A stretch of 64,000 nucleotides of DNA from Hyphomicrobiales bacterium (GTDB lineage: Bacteria; Pseudomonadota; Alphaproteobacteria; Rhizobiales; CAJQND01). The position numbers were made by a program, and so were the translations under genes. Location of the stretch: contig JANQOW010000160.1 of NCBI GenBank assembly GCA_028285595.1, forward strand, positions 1 through 64,000, read 5' to 3'. The notes beneath the pieces are model-generated. The model was not told the origin of the DNA, ran no database searches, and saw nothing but the letters and a program-made list of their open reading frames with translations. Below, in pieces: positions 8,159 to 17,231 of this stretch. Position 1 is the stretch's first letter, and each line of letters begins with the position of its first letter.

Positions 8159-8194
8159 TTCGTTCTATTTAACGAACAAATTGTTCTTTTTCAA
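8159..8194 (-). promoter_or_regulatory. promoter with nested palindromic operator for the ATP-grasp gene
   Basis: Reading the minus strand, TTGAAA (8194-8189), a 17-base gap and TAAATA (8171-8166) make a good sigma-70-type promoter about 40 bases before the ATG. A perfect 13-base palindrome GAACAAATTGTTC (8174-8186) lies in the spacer, and a second inverted repeat GTTCGTT-N5-AACGAAC (8159-8165 and 8171-8177) covers the -10. A repressor at either site would block RNA polymerase. The repeated GTTCG/CGAAC core suggests a MarR- or TetR-type repressor encoded elsewhere. Confidence 0.6.
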
Positions 8195-8221
8195 GGATTG
8201 TTCGTAAAAACAAACGGCCGG

Positions 8222-9472
8222 CTACCGGGCCGTCACATCCGCCCTGAGGGACGGGCTCCGCAGGCCCCGGATCAGCAGGGGTGTTGCCAGCAAACAGTAA
8301 GCCGCGAAACTGAGGCACACGGTTTCAATGGAATAGCCCAGATCAAGCATGACGCCCACGGTGACCGGACCGAGGGCGGATGCAAACACGCTGATGGCAC
8401 CCACGGTGGATTTAATGGCGCCCAGGTGACGCACGCCGTAAAGCTCAGCCCAAAGCGCCGTGAGGCCGGCAAAATAGATCCCCGAGTTCAAGCCACCCAA
8501 AAAGAGGTAGGCCAGGATCCAGAGGGAATTCTCCGCAGGCGCCAGAATGACAAGGCCTGCCGCAAGAGGAAGAAGATAGAACGGCATGATGCGCGCTGCG
8601 CTCCAGCGGTCAATCAACGGGCCGGCTGTGAGCAAGGCCAACACTGTCGCCACGCCGAACATCCAATAGCTGCCCGTCACCCACTGGGCCGACCAGCCTT
8701 TGGCTTCGGCCAGCGTCAAATGATGGAAGAACATGGCCGTGACGATGAAGGACGGCGCAACGGCGGCAGGCAGCAGCATGTAAAAGCGCCGTTCGCGCAG
8801 CATTTCCCAGCGGGTTTTGCCATTCGCCGGCTCTGCATTTGACGCAAGGTCCGCTTCACCGGCGGCAAGAAACTGGGCATGGCGCTGCCCATGCCCGCGA
8901 AGCAACCACAGCACAACGGGAATGACACCAAGCACCACGAGCGCGGTAAAGCTATAGGTCTGGCGCCAGCCCCAAGCGGCAATTGCGGCCACCGCCAGGA
9001 CGGGCAACAGCGCCTCGCCGGTCGTGAAGCCGATGGAGACGAGCGAGAGGGCCTTGCCGCGATGGGCATCGTGGTAGCGGGCCATCGACGTGGTGGCCGT
9101 GTGGCTGGTCAGACCCTGGCCCATTTGCCGCAAAAGAAAAATTGCCACCGTGAGCGCGACCACCGACTGCGCCAAGCTGATCACAAGGCACGCGCCGGCC
9201 AGTCCGGCGATCGCCAGGCCCGCAAAAAGCCGCAAGTCCATACGGTCGATCAGGCCGCCGGTATAGGTGAGCGCGGCTGCGCTGGAGAGAGTTCCGATCA
9301 TGTAGATCGTTCCCCACTCCGTGTGGCTGAGCGAGAACGCCGCGCGCACTTCCGGGCCGAAAACGCCAATAAAGAACGTCTGGCCGGCGCTTGAGGTCAG
9401 CGCCACCAGGAAGCCAAAGCTCAAAAAGCGCAGGTTCGCGCGGGCAAACTGGACGTAGTCGCCAAGGGGCAT
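8222..9472 (-). CDS. MFS transporter
   Basis: A 416-residue integral membrane protein with about twelve hydrophobic segments and the two-halves layout of the major facilitator superfamily. The loop 2-3 region TGGLIDRMDLR and the loop 8-9 region GPLIDRWSAARIMP are the expected short charged motifs. The N-terminus (NLRFLSFGFLVALTSSAGQTFFIGVFGPEVR) is nearly the same as in the carrier at 12115-13359, so the two are paralogues. This branch resembles uptake carriers for carboxylates and other small metabolites (oxalate/formate-antiporter-like), but no substrate can be assigned. Confidence 0.88.
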   Translation of the reverse strand: MPLGDYVQFARANLRFLSFGFLVALTSSAGQTFFIGVFGPEVRAAFSLSHTEWGTIYMIGTLSSAAALTYTGGLIDRMDLRLFAGLAIAGLAGACLVISLAQSVVALTVAIFLLRQMGQGLTSHTATTSMARYHDAHRGKALSLVSIGFTTGEALLPVLAVAAIAAWGWRQTYSFTALVVLGVIPVVLWLLRGHGQRHAQFLAAGEADLASNAEPANGKTRWEMLRERRFYMLLPAAVAPSFIVTAMFFHHLTLAEAKGWSAQWVTGSYWMFGVATVLALLTAGPLIDRWSAARIMPFYLLPLAAGLVILAPAENSLWILAYLFLGGLNSGIYFAGLTALWAELYGVRHLGAIKSTVGAISVFASALGPVTVGVMLDLGYSIETVCLSFAAYCLLATPLLIRGLRSPSLRADVTAR

Positions 9473-9549
9473 GGAATCGGGAACTCAAAGAGGATCGAAG
9501 CTCCTCTTACAGCGCGCGGCCGGTCCGGTCTAGCTGCGCGTTCAGCAAT

Positions 9550-10092
9550 TCAAGCGGCTGGGTTCATGGCAAGGCCGTCAGCCATAAGCTCCTCGATGAA
9601 GAGGCTGAGGAGTTGGGGCCGCCCGGAAACGCCCGCCTTTTGGTAAATGGCGTTGCATTGGGCCTTAATCGTGCCCTGCTTGGTCTGGCGGATGTCTGCA
9701 ATTTCGGCCAGCGACAGGCCTTTGATGGCGAGCAGCGCCACATCCCGCTCAGAGGGCGTTAAGGCCCACTCCTCAAAGTTCTGGTCGAGCAATTCGAAGA
9801 ACGCACCGGAGGCAATCTTGAGCTGCGCTTCGGCCCGTTCCTGGCGCTGCAGGAGCGCGCGGAGCTCCAAGGCCGTGTACAGCAGCCCCAAAATCAGGCC
9901 CGCGACCACCACCAGCTCCACCAGATCGTCATCAAAACCAAAGCCCTGCTCGCCCCAACCGGCGAAGTCAGCAGTCACATCGAAGAGGAAAAAGGCTGCG
10001 CAGCCTGCTTGGATTGCCAGCAATCCCCAGAGTGTCTTTGCGCGCTTGGTCCCGGCAGATGCACCCGTGCTTTCAGGTTTGGTGGCCGTCAT
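9550..10092 (-). CDS. membrane-anchored LuxR-type transcription regulator
   Basis: The 180-residue protein has two hydrophobic helices (about 21-40 and 58-77) at the N-terminus, then a charged linker (LRALLQRQERAEAQLK, possibly coiled coil). The C-terminal helix-turn-helix is of the LuxR/FixJ type: ALTPSERDVALLAIKGLSLAEIADIRQTKQGTIKAQ. There is no receiver or autoinducer domain, so the membrane part would have to sense the signal. It lies downstream of the PepSY gene on the same strand, but a terminator separates them, so it probably has its own promoter. Confidence 0.82.
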   Translation of the reverse strand: MTATKPESTGASAGTKRAKTLWGLLAIQAGCAAFFLFDVTADFAGWGEQGFGFDDDLVELVVVAGLILGLLYTALELRALLQRQERAEAQLKIASGAFFELLDQNFEEWALTPSERDVALLAIKGLSLAEIADIRQTKQGTIKAQCNAIYQKAGVSGRPQLLSLFIEELMADGLAMNPAA

Positions 10093-10120
10093 GGCGTCAG
10101 CTCCCCAATAGCTCAGTCAG

Positions 10121-10152
10121 AAAAGGCGCATCGCGTCTTTAAGCGATGCGCC
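10121..10152 (-). terminator. intrinsic terminator downstream of the PepSY gene
   Basis: A perfect 10-base stem (GGCGCATCGC at 10125-10134 with GCGATGCGCC at 10143-10152) and an 8-base loop are followed on the minus strand by TTTT (10124-10121). It sits 53 bases past the PepSY stop codon and just before the LuxR gene, so it should end the PepSY transcript. Confidence 0.75.
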
Positions 10153-10205
10153 CTGTTTCCTGTCTCTATAGTGAGTTGGGGGGCAAGTCGAGGCGCAGGG
10201 CCGGA

Positions 10206-10511
10206 CTAGTCGTTATCGTCTTCCAGCTCGACTTCGGAGATGTTTCCCGTCTTGGGATCAACTTCGATCTCGTAGGCCTTTGCGTCTTTCTTCACCTCAA
10301 ACTCAAGCTCACCGTCCTCAAGCTCGATTTCAGTGATGACGAAGCCTTTGGCTTCCAGCGCAGAGCGCGCCTCAGTTTCGGTTTTGCCCAGATAGCTGCC
10401 CACAGCCGCGCCCTCCAGGTTGACATGCTTGTCTGAGTTGTTTGCCTGGGCAAAGCCTGCAGCAGCGATAACGGCAGCGGCGAGCGCGCCAAGGATTACG
10501 GGTTTCTTCAT
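10206..10511 (-). CDS. PepSY-domain periplasmic protein
   Basis: The start at 10511 was chosen because AAGGAG lies eight bases upstream; a TTG two codons earlier is also in frame. The 101-residue product has a signal peptide (MKKPVILGALAAAVIAAAGFAQA, likely cut after QA near residue 23). The mature part is a single PepSY-like domain with KTETEARSALEAKGFVITEIELEDGELEFEV and YEIEVDPKTGNI. PepSY proteins are small periplasmic domains linked to protease inhibition or metal/redox sensing. The mature protein is very acidic, ending ELEDDND. Confidence 0.85.
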   Translation of the reverse strand: MKKPVILGALAAAVIAAAGFAQANNSDKHVNLEGAAVGSYLGKTETEARSALEAKGFVITEIELEDGELEFEVKKDAKAYEIEVDPKTGNISEVELEDDND

Positions 10512-10672
10512 GTTCAATGCTCCTTAGAGTTTAGGGTCAAGTTGCGCTGATGCGCGCCGATCCAACTGCGGATCGCGTGGCCTTATCTAAGCGGGCAAGG
10601 GGGAGCATTCCCATTGATCGCGGGTTTAGAAACGGCCGCCTAAACTTAGGATTAGGAGCAAAAAGCGGAAGG

Positions 10673-11113
10673 CTATTTGTCGAAGACCACCTTGGTGCGG
10701 CGTTCAAACGGACGCGGCTTATACTCCGGCATGTCGGGCCGGGCCATGGGCGGATAGATCACCTGTTTGCGTGCCGGCGCGATGGCCACAGCCGGGGCTT
10801 CGAACTTGACGCCAAGTTCGTTGGAATTGTTGCGCCACATAACCTGGCATTTGGCCAAGAGCCCATCCAGCTCAATGGTGAGCTGAAACAGATCAGGCAC
10901 CTGCCTGGCGTCCTGCACCTTTAGCTTGGCGCCGCCCTCGGACAAATCACGCACCACACAGGTGGCTTCAAAGTCCGGCAAGGCGCGGATCACGCCAGCC
11001 TTCAGGATACGCTTGCGCGGTGTTGCACGCCGGTCCGCGAAGTTTGGTTCCGCATTGCCAGCGCCACCGGCTACCCCGGTCATGTTTGCGTCACTGTCTG
11101 CTGAAGACGACAT
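10673..11113 (-). CDS. PilZ-domain protein
   Basis: The open frame extends back into the acetyltransferase gene, but the ATG at 11113 has a strong upstream GGAAGGTGA, giving 146 residues. It has the PilZ signature: an RR.xxR element (DRRATPRKRILKAG, about 27-40) and D.SxGGxx (VVRDLSEGGAKLK). PilZ domains bind cyclic-di-GMP; here both motifs are complete enough for binding. The tail (RPDMPEYKPRPFERRTKVV) is basic and probably flexible. It has no catalytic partner domain, so it is a single-domain c-di-GMP effector. Confidence 0.85.
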   Translation of the reverse strand: MSSSADSDANMTGVAGGAGNAEPNFADRRATPRKRILKAGVIRALPDFEATCVVRDLSEGGAKLKVQDARQVPDLFQLTIELDGLLAKCQVMWRNNSNELGVKFEAPAVAIAPARKQVIYPPMARPDMPEYKPRPFERRTKVVFDK

Positions 11114-11219
11114 ATTTTCACCTTCCAGCCTAATCGCCCCATCAATCTGAACAATTAGACCAGAAGAGTATGAGTAGGAGTTTAACCAAAAGCCTGCATT
11201 TCGATTTTTTAAAATCCGC

Positions 11220-11693
11220 TCAAAGCGGGCACACCAGATAGCGCACGGACTTGCCGCGGTCTGCCAGGTGGGCCGCGCCGGCCTCTTTAAAGCCCAAAGC
11301 TTCGTGGAAACGGTCCGAGCCGGGATTGGGCGGATCACTGTTGACCTCGCAGCAGATCATGGTGTGGCCCTTATCGCGGGCCTCAGCAAACAGCTCTTCG
11401 TAGAGCTTGGCAGCCAGGCCTTTGCCCCGCTCTGAGGGCGAGACCACGATCCGGTCCACATAGACGAAGCGGCCGTACTTCTCCTTGAACCAGATGAAGT
11501 TCGGGCTGTCATAGTCTGCATCCTGATCAAAAGTCAGCAGCAAGGCGCCCCGGCTGTCGGCGCATCTGGACCAGAACGCAGCGTCCACGAGCTCTGCGAG
11601 CCGCTCATGGCTCAATGAAGAGAGCTCCGTCACATGCGCCTGGTTCAGCTCAAGCAGTTCCGGCAGATCTGCCGGTTCAATCGCCCGCAACAT
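11220..11693 (-). CDS. GNAT-family N-acetyltransferase
   Basis: A 157-residue acetyl-CoA-dependent transferase. Motif A is VDRIVVSPSERGKGLAAKLYEEL (the RGKGLA loop binds the CoA pyrophosphate), and the C-terminal motif B has HEALGFKEAG. The N-terminus (MLRAIEPADLPELLELNQAHV) is the usual first strand and helix. The gene begins seven bases after the glyoxalase gene stops, so it is probably in an operon with it. The acceptor is unknown. Confidence 0.87.
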   Translation of the reverse strand: MLRAIEPADLPELLELNQAHVTELSSLSHERLAELVDAAFWSRCADSRGALLLTFDQDADYDSPNFIWFKEKYGRFVYVDRIVVSPSERGKGLAAKLYEELFAEARDKGHTMICCEVNSDPPNPGSDRFHEALGFKEAGAAHLADRGKSVRYLVCPL

Positions 11694-11700
11694 GGGGTTT

Positions 11701-12090
11701 TTAGTCCCTGGGGCCCACCAACTCGATCTTGTGGCCGTCAGGATCTTCGATGAACGCGATCACGCGGGTTCCGTGCTTCATGGGGCCGGCCGGCCGGGTG
11801 ATGGTCACGCCCTCGGCGGCGAGCTTGTCACACGTGGCATAAACATCATCCACCATGAGCGCCAGATGGCCCCAGCCCTGACCCATCTCATAGTCTTCGT
11901 CCTGATCCCAGTTGTAGGTCAGCTCCAAAGACGTCCCCTCGCCTTCCGGCTGATAGCCCACAAATGTATTGGTGAACTTGCCGTCAGGATATTCGGTTTG
12001 CCGCAACAGCTTCATGCCCAAGATCCGTGTGTAGAAGTCCACGGACTTATCAAGATCCTTAACTCGCATCATTTGATGATCAATTCGCAT
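11701..12090 (-). CDS. gloA: lactoylglutathione lyase (glyoxalase I)
   Basis: The 129-residue protein converts the hemithioacetal of methylglyoxal and glutathione to S-lactoylglutathione. It has two betaalphabetabetabeta (VOC) modules. The four metal ligands of GloA can be placed at His5, Glu56 (TSLELTYNW), His75 (WGHLAL) and Glu123 (HKIELVG). RILGMKLLR and DPDGHKIEL are family blocks. Length is normal for the single-chain bacterial form. The GNAT gene follows on the same strand. Confidence 0.93.
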   Translation of the reverse strand: MRIDHQMMRVKDLDKSVDFYTRILGMKLLRQTEYPDGKFTNTFVGYQPEGEGTSLELTYNWDQDEDYEMGQGWGHLALMVDDVYATCDKLAAEGVTITRPAGPMKHGTRVIAFIEDPDGHKIELVGPRD

Positions 12091-12114
12091 GGGCCATTCC
12101 TTCGTTACTGGCGC

Positions 12115-13359
12115 TTAAACGGCCGCGGCTTCTGAAGAGCGCGCGGTTTGGATTACCCGCATCACGTACCAGAGAAATCCGGATGCAGCTACCGTGTATC
12201 CGGCCATGAACAGCAATTGGGTCTCCATGGTCACGCCAATGTCCAGGAGCCAGCCCACAATCCCCGGTGCCAGGGCCGTCCCAAACACCATGACCGCGGC
12301 CATCAGGGCGCGGATCGCGCCGAGATGGGTGGTGCCGTAGAGCTCGGGCCAGATGGCCCCGCTCATGGTTTGGCCCGCTCCGATCGTGACGCCTAGGAGC
12401 ACCATGAATACGCCCGCCATGGCACTGGCGCCGGAAAGCCCGAGAAACAAGGAGCCAAGCCCCAGAGGCAGAAGAAAGATCGGCAGCAGAACAACAGAGT
12501 TCCAACGGTCGATCGCCCACCCACTGGCCAGTGACGTGATCACGGTGGACGCGGCAAAAAACGGGAAGACGGCCGGAAAGACACTGATGTCCCAGCCCTT
12601 TTCGTCCATAAGGTGGATCTGGTGGAAGAAGATCCCTGTGGAGATAAACGGCGGGCCAAGCGTTGCCGGCAGCAGCCCGTAAAACACCGGATCGGAGAGC
12701 ACCTGCCGGCGGTTCCAGTCTTCCACCCCGCGCCGATTGTCATATCGGGCCATGCCCTCGGCCGGCTTGGCCATGGGCGTGCGCGGAACGCGGAACAGCC
12801 AGTAGACCGCAGGCAATGCCGCAAGCAGCAGCACGGCCGCGGACGCAAACCAAACCTGGCGCCAGCCCATGGCCCCGATCAGCACGATGGTGATGAACGG
12901 CAACACGGCCTCCCCGGCGGAAAAGCCGAGGCTCGCAACCCCCACAGCACGCCCACGGTAGGCGGAAAACCAGCGGCCCATCGCCGTCATGGCAATATGG
13001 GTGAGCATGCCCTGCCCCAAGAGGCGCAACAAGAACAGAGCCAGGGCGAGCACCACAAGAGACGTGGCCGAGGCCATCAGCAGAGACGCGGCCGCAAAAA
13101 CCCCAATCACGATGGCGCTCAGAACAGGCAGGCGCATCCAGTCTGCCGTTTTGCCGAGCCATATAAGGACAACCGCGCTGGCCAATGTGGCGCCGGTGTA
13201 GATCCCGCCGAGCTGGCCGTGGCTCAAATCAAAAGTAGCGCGCAGCTCGCCGGAGAAGAGGGCAATAAAGAAGGTTTGTCCAAAGCAGGAGGCCAAGGTC
13301 AAAAGAAAGCCGCCGCCCAACCAACGGCGGTTTTCATAGATGAACTCAGTATAGTTCAA
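12115..13359 (-). CDS. MFS transporter, paralogue of the one at 8222-9472
   Basis: A 414-residue, twelve-helix carrier. The frame opens with TTG (N-terminus MNYTEFIYENRRWLGGGFLLTL); no ATG fits well. The block GGGFLLTLASCFGQTFFIALFSGELRATF matches the other MFS carrier in this window. Other loops such as GKTADWMRLP and GWAIDRWNS are MFS-type. It is divergent from the serine hydrolase gene across a 143-base gap, and so may import the substrate of the hydrolase/RraA/MttB genes that follow. Substrate not known. Confidence 0.87.
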   Translation of the reverse strand: MNYTEFIYENRRWLGGGFLLTLASCFGQTFFIALFSGELRATFDLSHGQLGGIYTGATLASAVVLIWLGKTADWMRLPVLSAIVIGVFAAASLLMASATSLVVLALALFLLRLLGQGMLTHIAMTAMGRWFSAYRGRAVGVASLGFSAGEAVLPFITIVLIGAMGWRQVWFASAAVLLLAALPAVYWLFRVPRTPMAKPAEGMARYDNRRGVEDWNRRQVLSDPVFYGLLPATLGPPFISTGIFFHQIHLMDEKGWDISVFPAVFPFFAASTVITSLASGWAIDRWNSVVLLPIFLLPLGLGSLFLGLSGASAMAGVFMVLLGVTIGAGQTMSGAIWPELYGTTHLGAIRALMAAVMVFGTALAPGIVGWLLDIGVTMETQLLFMAGYTVAASGFLWYVMRVIQTARSSEAAAV

Positions 13360-13502
13360 AGGTGCCCCGACCGGTGCGGCAGATTAGTGACTGGCGCAAC
13401 CGCTGCCTTCATGTTTTCCATTTGAATTGACCCTAGGGATACGCAACGGTTGTGACAAGACAAATTAAACGTTTTGCGCAACCATACAGGAATACCTATC
13501 CG

Positions 13503-14702
13503 ATGACCGATCTCATGATGACGTTCCCCGCCGGCTCTGACGCGCAGGTGACCCTGGCAAACTGGCGCACCGGGCCGTTCAACAAGTGGGCGTTCCATCA
13601 TGTGCGCGAGATCGTGCCTTCAGCCGACATCCCGAACGATCCGGACAACGTGTGGGTCTTAAGGGAGAGTTTGCTGGATCTTGAAGGGCTTCCGGTGCGG
13701 TTGGATGACAGCGAAACCGTAAACCTGCCGGCGGTCTTGGAAGAGACCGAGACGGACGCCTTTGTGGTGCTTCAGGGAGGCGCGGTGGTGTTTGAGCGCT
13801 ACGCCAACGGCATGACACGCCACACCCCCCACATCCTCATGTCGGTCTCCAAATCCATGCTCGGTCTGCTGGCAGGTATCCTGGCGGATCAAGGCACGCT
13901 CGAAATCGACCGCTTGGCCACGGACTATGTGCCCGAGCTTGTGGGCACCGCTTATGAGGGCGCAACCGTGCGCCACCTTTTAGACATGCGGGTTGGGGTG
14001 GCGTTTGACGAAGACTATGAGACGACCAGCGGCCCCATTATCGAATACAGAAAGTCCACCAATTGGAACCCGTTGGCGCCCGGCGAAGAGGCCACGGACC
14101 TCCGTTCGTTCCTGCAAACGCTCAGCGCGCGCGATGGGGAGCACGAGGGCCGATTTCACTATGTCTCCCCAAACACGGATCTGCTGGGCTGGATCATAGA
14201 GCGGGCCAGCGGGCAGCCCTATGCGCACCTCATGAGCACACTGCTGTGGCAGCCCATGGGCGCAGAGCGCAGCGGATACATCACCGTGGACAGACTGGGC
14301 GCGCCCCGCGCTGCCGGCGGCATGTGCATCACGGCCCGCGATCTCGCACGGGTCGGTCAACTTATGGTTCAAAGCGGCCAGCGGGGCGCACAGCAAGTGG
14401 TGCCGGCGGGCTGGATCAACGATATCGCCACTCAAGGCAGCCGCGAAGCATGGGATCGTGGCGCGTTTGCAAAGGACTTCCCGGGCTATCCGATTTCCTA
14501 CCGGTCCAAATGGTACATTCTGGAGGGAGAGGCCCCGGTGATCTTCGCCATCGGCATCCATGGCCAGCATCTGTTCGTGGACCAGAAGAACGCCATCGTG
14601 ATCGCCAAGATGTCGTCCAACCCCACCCCGCTTGCCCCAGAGCGCAAGATGCTGCTGATGAAAACCGTCAAGGCCATCCAGACGCATTTAACCGCCGGAT
14701 AG
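13503..14702 (+). CDS. serine hydrolase of the beta-lactamase class C / 6-aminohexanoate-dimer hydrolase type
   Basis: The frame opens at GTG 13452, but the ATG at 13503 has AGGAAT upstream and is preferred, giving 399 residues. The S-x-x-K motif is at Ser114-Lys117 (MSVSKSMLG). A Tyr in FHYVSPNTDLLGW marks the second motif, and GIHGQHLFVD near the end replaces the KTG triad. This set (SxxK, Y-x-S, H-G) is typical of NylB-like amidases and esterases rather than true beta-lactamases. No signal peptide is seen, so it acts in the cytoplasm. Divergent from an MFS carrier and convergent with the RraA-like gene. Confidence 0.85.
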   Translation: MTDLMMTFPAGSDAQVTLANWRTGPFNKWAFHHVREIVPSADIPNDPDNVWVLRESLLDLEGLPVRLDDSETVNLPAVLEETETDAFVVLQGGAVVFERYANGMTRHTPHILMSVSKSMLGLLAGILADQGTLEIDRLATDYVPELVGTAYEGATVRHLLDMRVGVAFDEDYETTSGPIIEYRKSTNWNPLAPGEEATDLRSFLQTLSARDGEHEGRFHYVSPNTDLLGWIIERASGQPYAHLMSTLLWQPMGAERSGYITVDRLGAPRAAGGMCITARDLARVGQLMVQSGQRGAQQVVPAGWINDIATQGSREAWDRGAFAKDFPGYPISYRSKWYILEGEAPVIFAIGIHGQHLFVDQKNAIVIAKMSSNPTPLAPERKMLLMKTVKAIQTHLTAG

Positions 14703-14708
14703 GCTGGG

Positions 14709-15398
14709 TCAATCGAGCGACACAACCCGGTCGCTGGAGAGAACTTCCTTTGCAAAGTCAGGGACTTGCAACCCTGCCTTGACCTTTTCTTCCAACCCTG
14801 CCTCTGCAGCCAACACGTCGGGCAGACGGGCCAGAACCTGCTCAAGCTGATCTTGCGGCACGATCACCACGCCATCAGGATCCGCCACCACAACATCACC
14901 GGAAGAGACCGGAACGCCGGAACATACGATGGGCAACCCGGCCGTGCCCGGGCCATTGCGCGCCGGCGAATTCGGCGTGACGGCCGCAGCAAAGCAGGCG
15001 ATGCCGGCCTCGCATATGCCCGCCACATCGCGCACGGCTCCGTCGGTCACCATGCCCACCGCGCCGATATTGGCGGACATGCCCACCACCATGTCGCCCA
15101 CAACCGCCGTGGTGAGGAACTCATCAGTGGCGATCACGATCACGTCGCCGGGCTGACAGATGTCCATCGCGGCGAAGACGGCCAGGTTATCTGCCGGCCC
15201 CACATCACACGTGACGGCAACGCCTGTGAAGCTGGTGGCCTCTGGCGTGACCGGCTTGACGGAATGGTGCAACGCGCCGCGCCCATTCATGCAATCCACC
15301 ACCACGCCGGTGGCGGTGCCGCGCAAGCGCTCCACCATCGCGGCGGCGGGTCTTGGAAAGTTGCGGCGGACTGTGAGAAGGGGGGGATCGTCAATCAT
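14709..15398 (-). CDS. RraA-like / HMG-CHA aldolase family protein
   Basis: The 229-residue protein starts at the ATG giving MIDDPPLLTVRRNFPRP; the open frame reaches further upstream without relatedness. Family blocks are VVVDCMNGRG, GDMVVGMSANIGAVGMVTDGAVRD (the G..R/D metal and pyruvate site) and VPVSSGDVVVADPDGVVIVPQ. Members include 4-carboxy-4-hydroxy-2-oxoadipate aldolases, oxaloacetate decarboxylases and the RNase E inhibitor RraA. The G-x20-R-D-like motif suggests a metal-dependent aldolase or decarboxylase. Convergent with the serine hydrolase, downstream of the MttB-like gene. Confidence 0.82.
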   Translation of the reverse strand: MIDDPPLLTVRRNFPRPAAAMVERLRGTATGVVVDCMNGRGALHHSVKPVTPEATSFTGVAVTCDVGPADNLAVFAAMDICQPGDVIVIATDEFLTTAVVGDMVVGMSANIGAVGMVTDGAVRDVAGICEAGIACFAAAVTPNSPARNGPGTAGLPIVCSGVPVSSGDVVVADPDGVVIVPQDQLEQVLARLPDVLAAEAGLEEKVKAGLQVPDFAKEVLSSDRVVSLD

Positions 15399-15477
15399 GG
15401 GTTTTGCACCTTTGGGCTGCTCATTGTTAGGCGCCACTATAGGCCCCTGCCCGCCATGATGGCCAGAAGGCTTGAGA

Positions 15478-17022
15478 TTATGATTCCGGCAGTGCGCCGC
15501 CCTCCTCCGTGCGCTTCTCAATGAAGGCGTCGATCTCTTCCAGCACCGCGGGCTCCATGGGCGGCGTCTCAAAGTCTGCCAAGGTTTGCTTGTAGACCTT
15601 ATGGGCCCGCTCATAGGCATCGGGCCGGCCCGCTTCGTCCCAGGTTTCATAGTTGCGCCAATCGGAGATGATGGGCTCGTAAAACGCCTCAGAGTAGCGC
15701 TCAAGCGTGTGCGCGGCCCCGAAGTAATGGCCGCCTGGCCCCACTTCGCGCATGGCGTCCAGAGCGAGTTCCTTGGTATCGACCGGCAGACCGGTGAACA
15801 CTTCGGCCATCATCTGCAGCATGTCCACGTCGATCACAAACTTCTCGAACGACGCAGTGAGCCCGCCTTCAAGCCAGCCTGCGCCATGCATGAGAATGTT
15901 GCATCCGCCCATCAGCGTGCTCCAGATGGCCATCTGAGATTCGTATGCGGCTTGCGCGTCCGGCGTGTTTGAGGCGTTCACGTTGGACGAGCGGAAGGGC
16001 ACCCCATAGCGCCGGCAGAGCTGGCCGGACGCCAAGGCCGCTTTCACATATTCCGGCGTACCGAACGCGGGCGCCCCTGACTTCATATCCACGTTTGAGG
16101 TGAAGCCTCCATAGCAGACCGGCGCGCCAGGATTTACCATCTGGCTGAGGCACAGGCCCGCCAACGCCTCTGCATTTTGCTGGGCCAACGCACCGGCCAC
16201 GGTGACGGGAGCCATGGCGCCGGCCAGGGTGAACGGCGTCAGCACCATCAACTGACCGACTTTGGCGAAATCGATAATCCCCTGGCACATGGGCACATCA
16301 AGCTGCAAGGGCGAGTTGGCGTTGATGACGGTGTAACAGCGCACCGCATCGGAAAAGTCCTCCGCGCTCACCTGTTGAGCGATGCGCACGATCTCCAATG
16401 CATCGACCACTTGCGGTGCGCCGCGGGAGAAAACGAACGGGAACTTGTCAGACAACACGCTCTGCGCGCGCGTGACTTCCAGGTGGCGAAAGCGCAGCTC
16501 CACATCAAGGGGCTCCACCGACGGGCTAAGCAGATGGACAATGTCGAAGCTCTGGGCCATGCGCACCAGATCGCGAAAGTCCTCGCCCGTGCCGGCGCGG
16601 CGCCCCCGTTCGCGGTCGGACACATTGGGCGGTCCGCCCACCGCGGCCACAACAATGTTGCGTCCGCCAAGCGTCAGGTCGCGCGCCCGGTTGCGGCACT
16701 TGAGCTCCACGGTGGAGGGAGCGCACGCGATGAAGGCCTCAACCAGCTCCCGACCGAGCCGCACCACATGGGTATCGCTATCCACCAGCGCGCCGGCATC
16801 CTTGTAGATCGACCGCGCCCCCGCGTGCAGAACCCTGATGCCGATGTCCTGGAGAACCTGAAGGGACGCATCATGGATCGCCTCAACTTCATCCGCGGAG
16901 AGGATTTCCAACGGTCCGAACGGATTGCGCAAGCGCCGATAGTGGGCGGTGCTGCGCCCGGCCGCCTGTTCGGCTTTCTGGCGTCCGGTTCTGCCTCCTG
17001 ATCTGCGCGTTCTTTCAGCCAC
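15478..17022 (-). CDS. trimethylamine/betaine methyltransferase (MttB) family protein
   Basis: A 514-residue protein starting with GTG behind a strong GGGAGGAG site. It belongs to the MttB superfamily, which moves a methyl group from a methylated amine or betaine to a corrinoid protein. Blocks include [63 protein letters not shown] and [18 protein letters not shown]. There is no in-frame amber codon, so it is a non-pyrrolysine member like glycine-betaine or proline-betaine demethylases. No corrinoid protein gene lies nearby, which is unusual. The RraA-like gene follows after 79 bases. Confidence 0.87.
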   Translation of the reverse strand: MAERTRRSGGRTGRQKAEQAAGRSTAHYRRLRNPFGPLEILSADEVEAIHDASLQVLQDIGIRVLHAGARSIYKDAGALVDSDTHVVRLGRELVEAFIACAPSTVELKCRNRARDLTLGGRNIVVAAVGGPPNVSDRERGRRAGTGEDFRDLVRMAQSFDIVHLLSPSVEPLDVELRFRHLEVTRAQSVLSDKFPFVFSRGAPQVVDALEIVRIAQQVSAEDFSDAVRCYTVINANSPLQLDVPMCQGIIDFAKVGQLMVLTPFTLAGAMAPVTVAGALAQQNAEALAGLCLSQMVNPGAPVCYGGFTSNVDMKSGAPAFGTPEYVKAALASGQLCRRYGVPFRSSNVNASNTPDAQAAYESQMAIWSTLMGGCNILMHGAGWLEGGLTASFEKFVIDVDMLQMMAEVFTGLPVDTKELALDAMREVGPGGHYFGAAHTLERYSEAFYEPIISDWRNYETWDEAGRPDAYERAHKVYKQTLADFETPPMEPAVLEEIDAFIEKRTEEGGALPES

Positions 17023-17231
17023 TCATCTCCTCCCTCATGTCCCTCAAGGGGCCCTACCGCAAGGCCGGTGGCGCGTACAGGGGCGATAAATTCACCTTAT
17101 CCAAAAGTTGGATAACCCTAGGGAAAGCCCCAGAAAATGAACATAACATTGCCTTTAACTTGCCAAAATCCATTCGAATTTCCGCCCCGGTTCATTGCGA
17201 GAAGCCGCCTCACATAACGAGAGGGAATCGT

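Noticed and set aside
15478-17022. A pyrrolysine-containing trimethylamine methyltransferase
   Set aside because: The frame has no internal amber codon, and the window has no pyl genes; it is a non-pyrrolysine family member.
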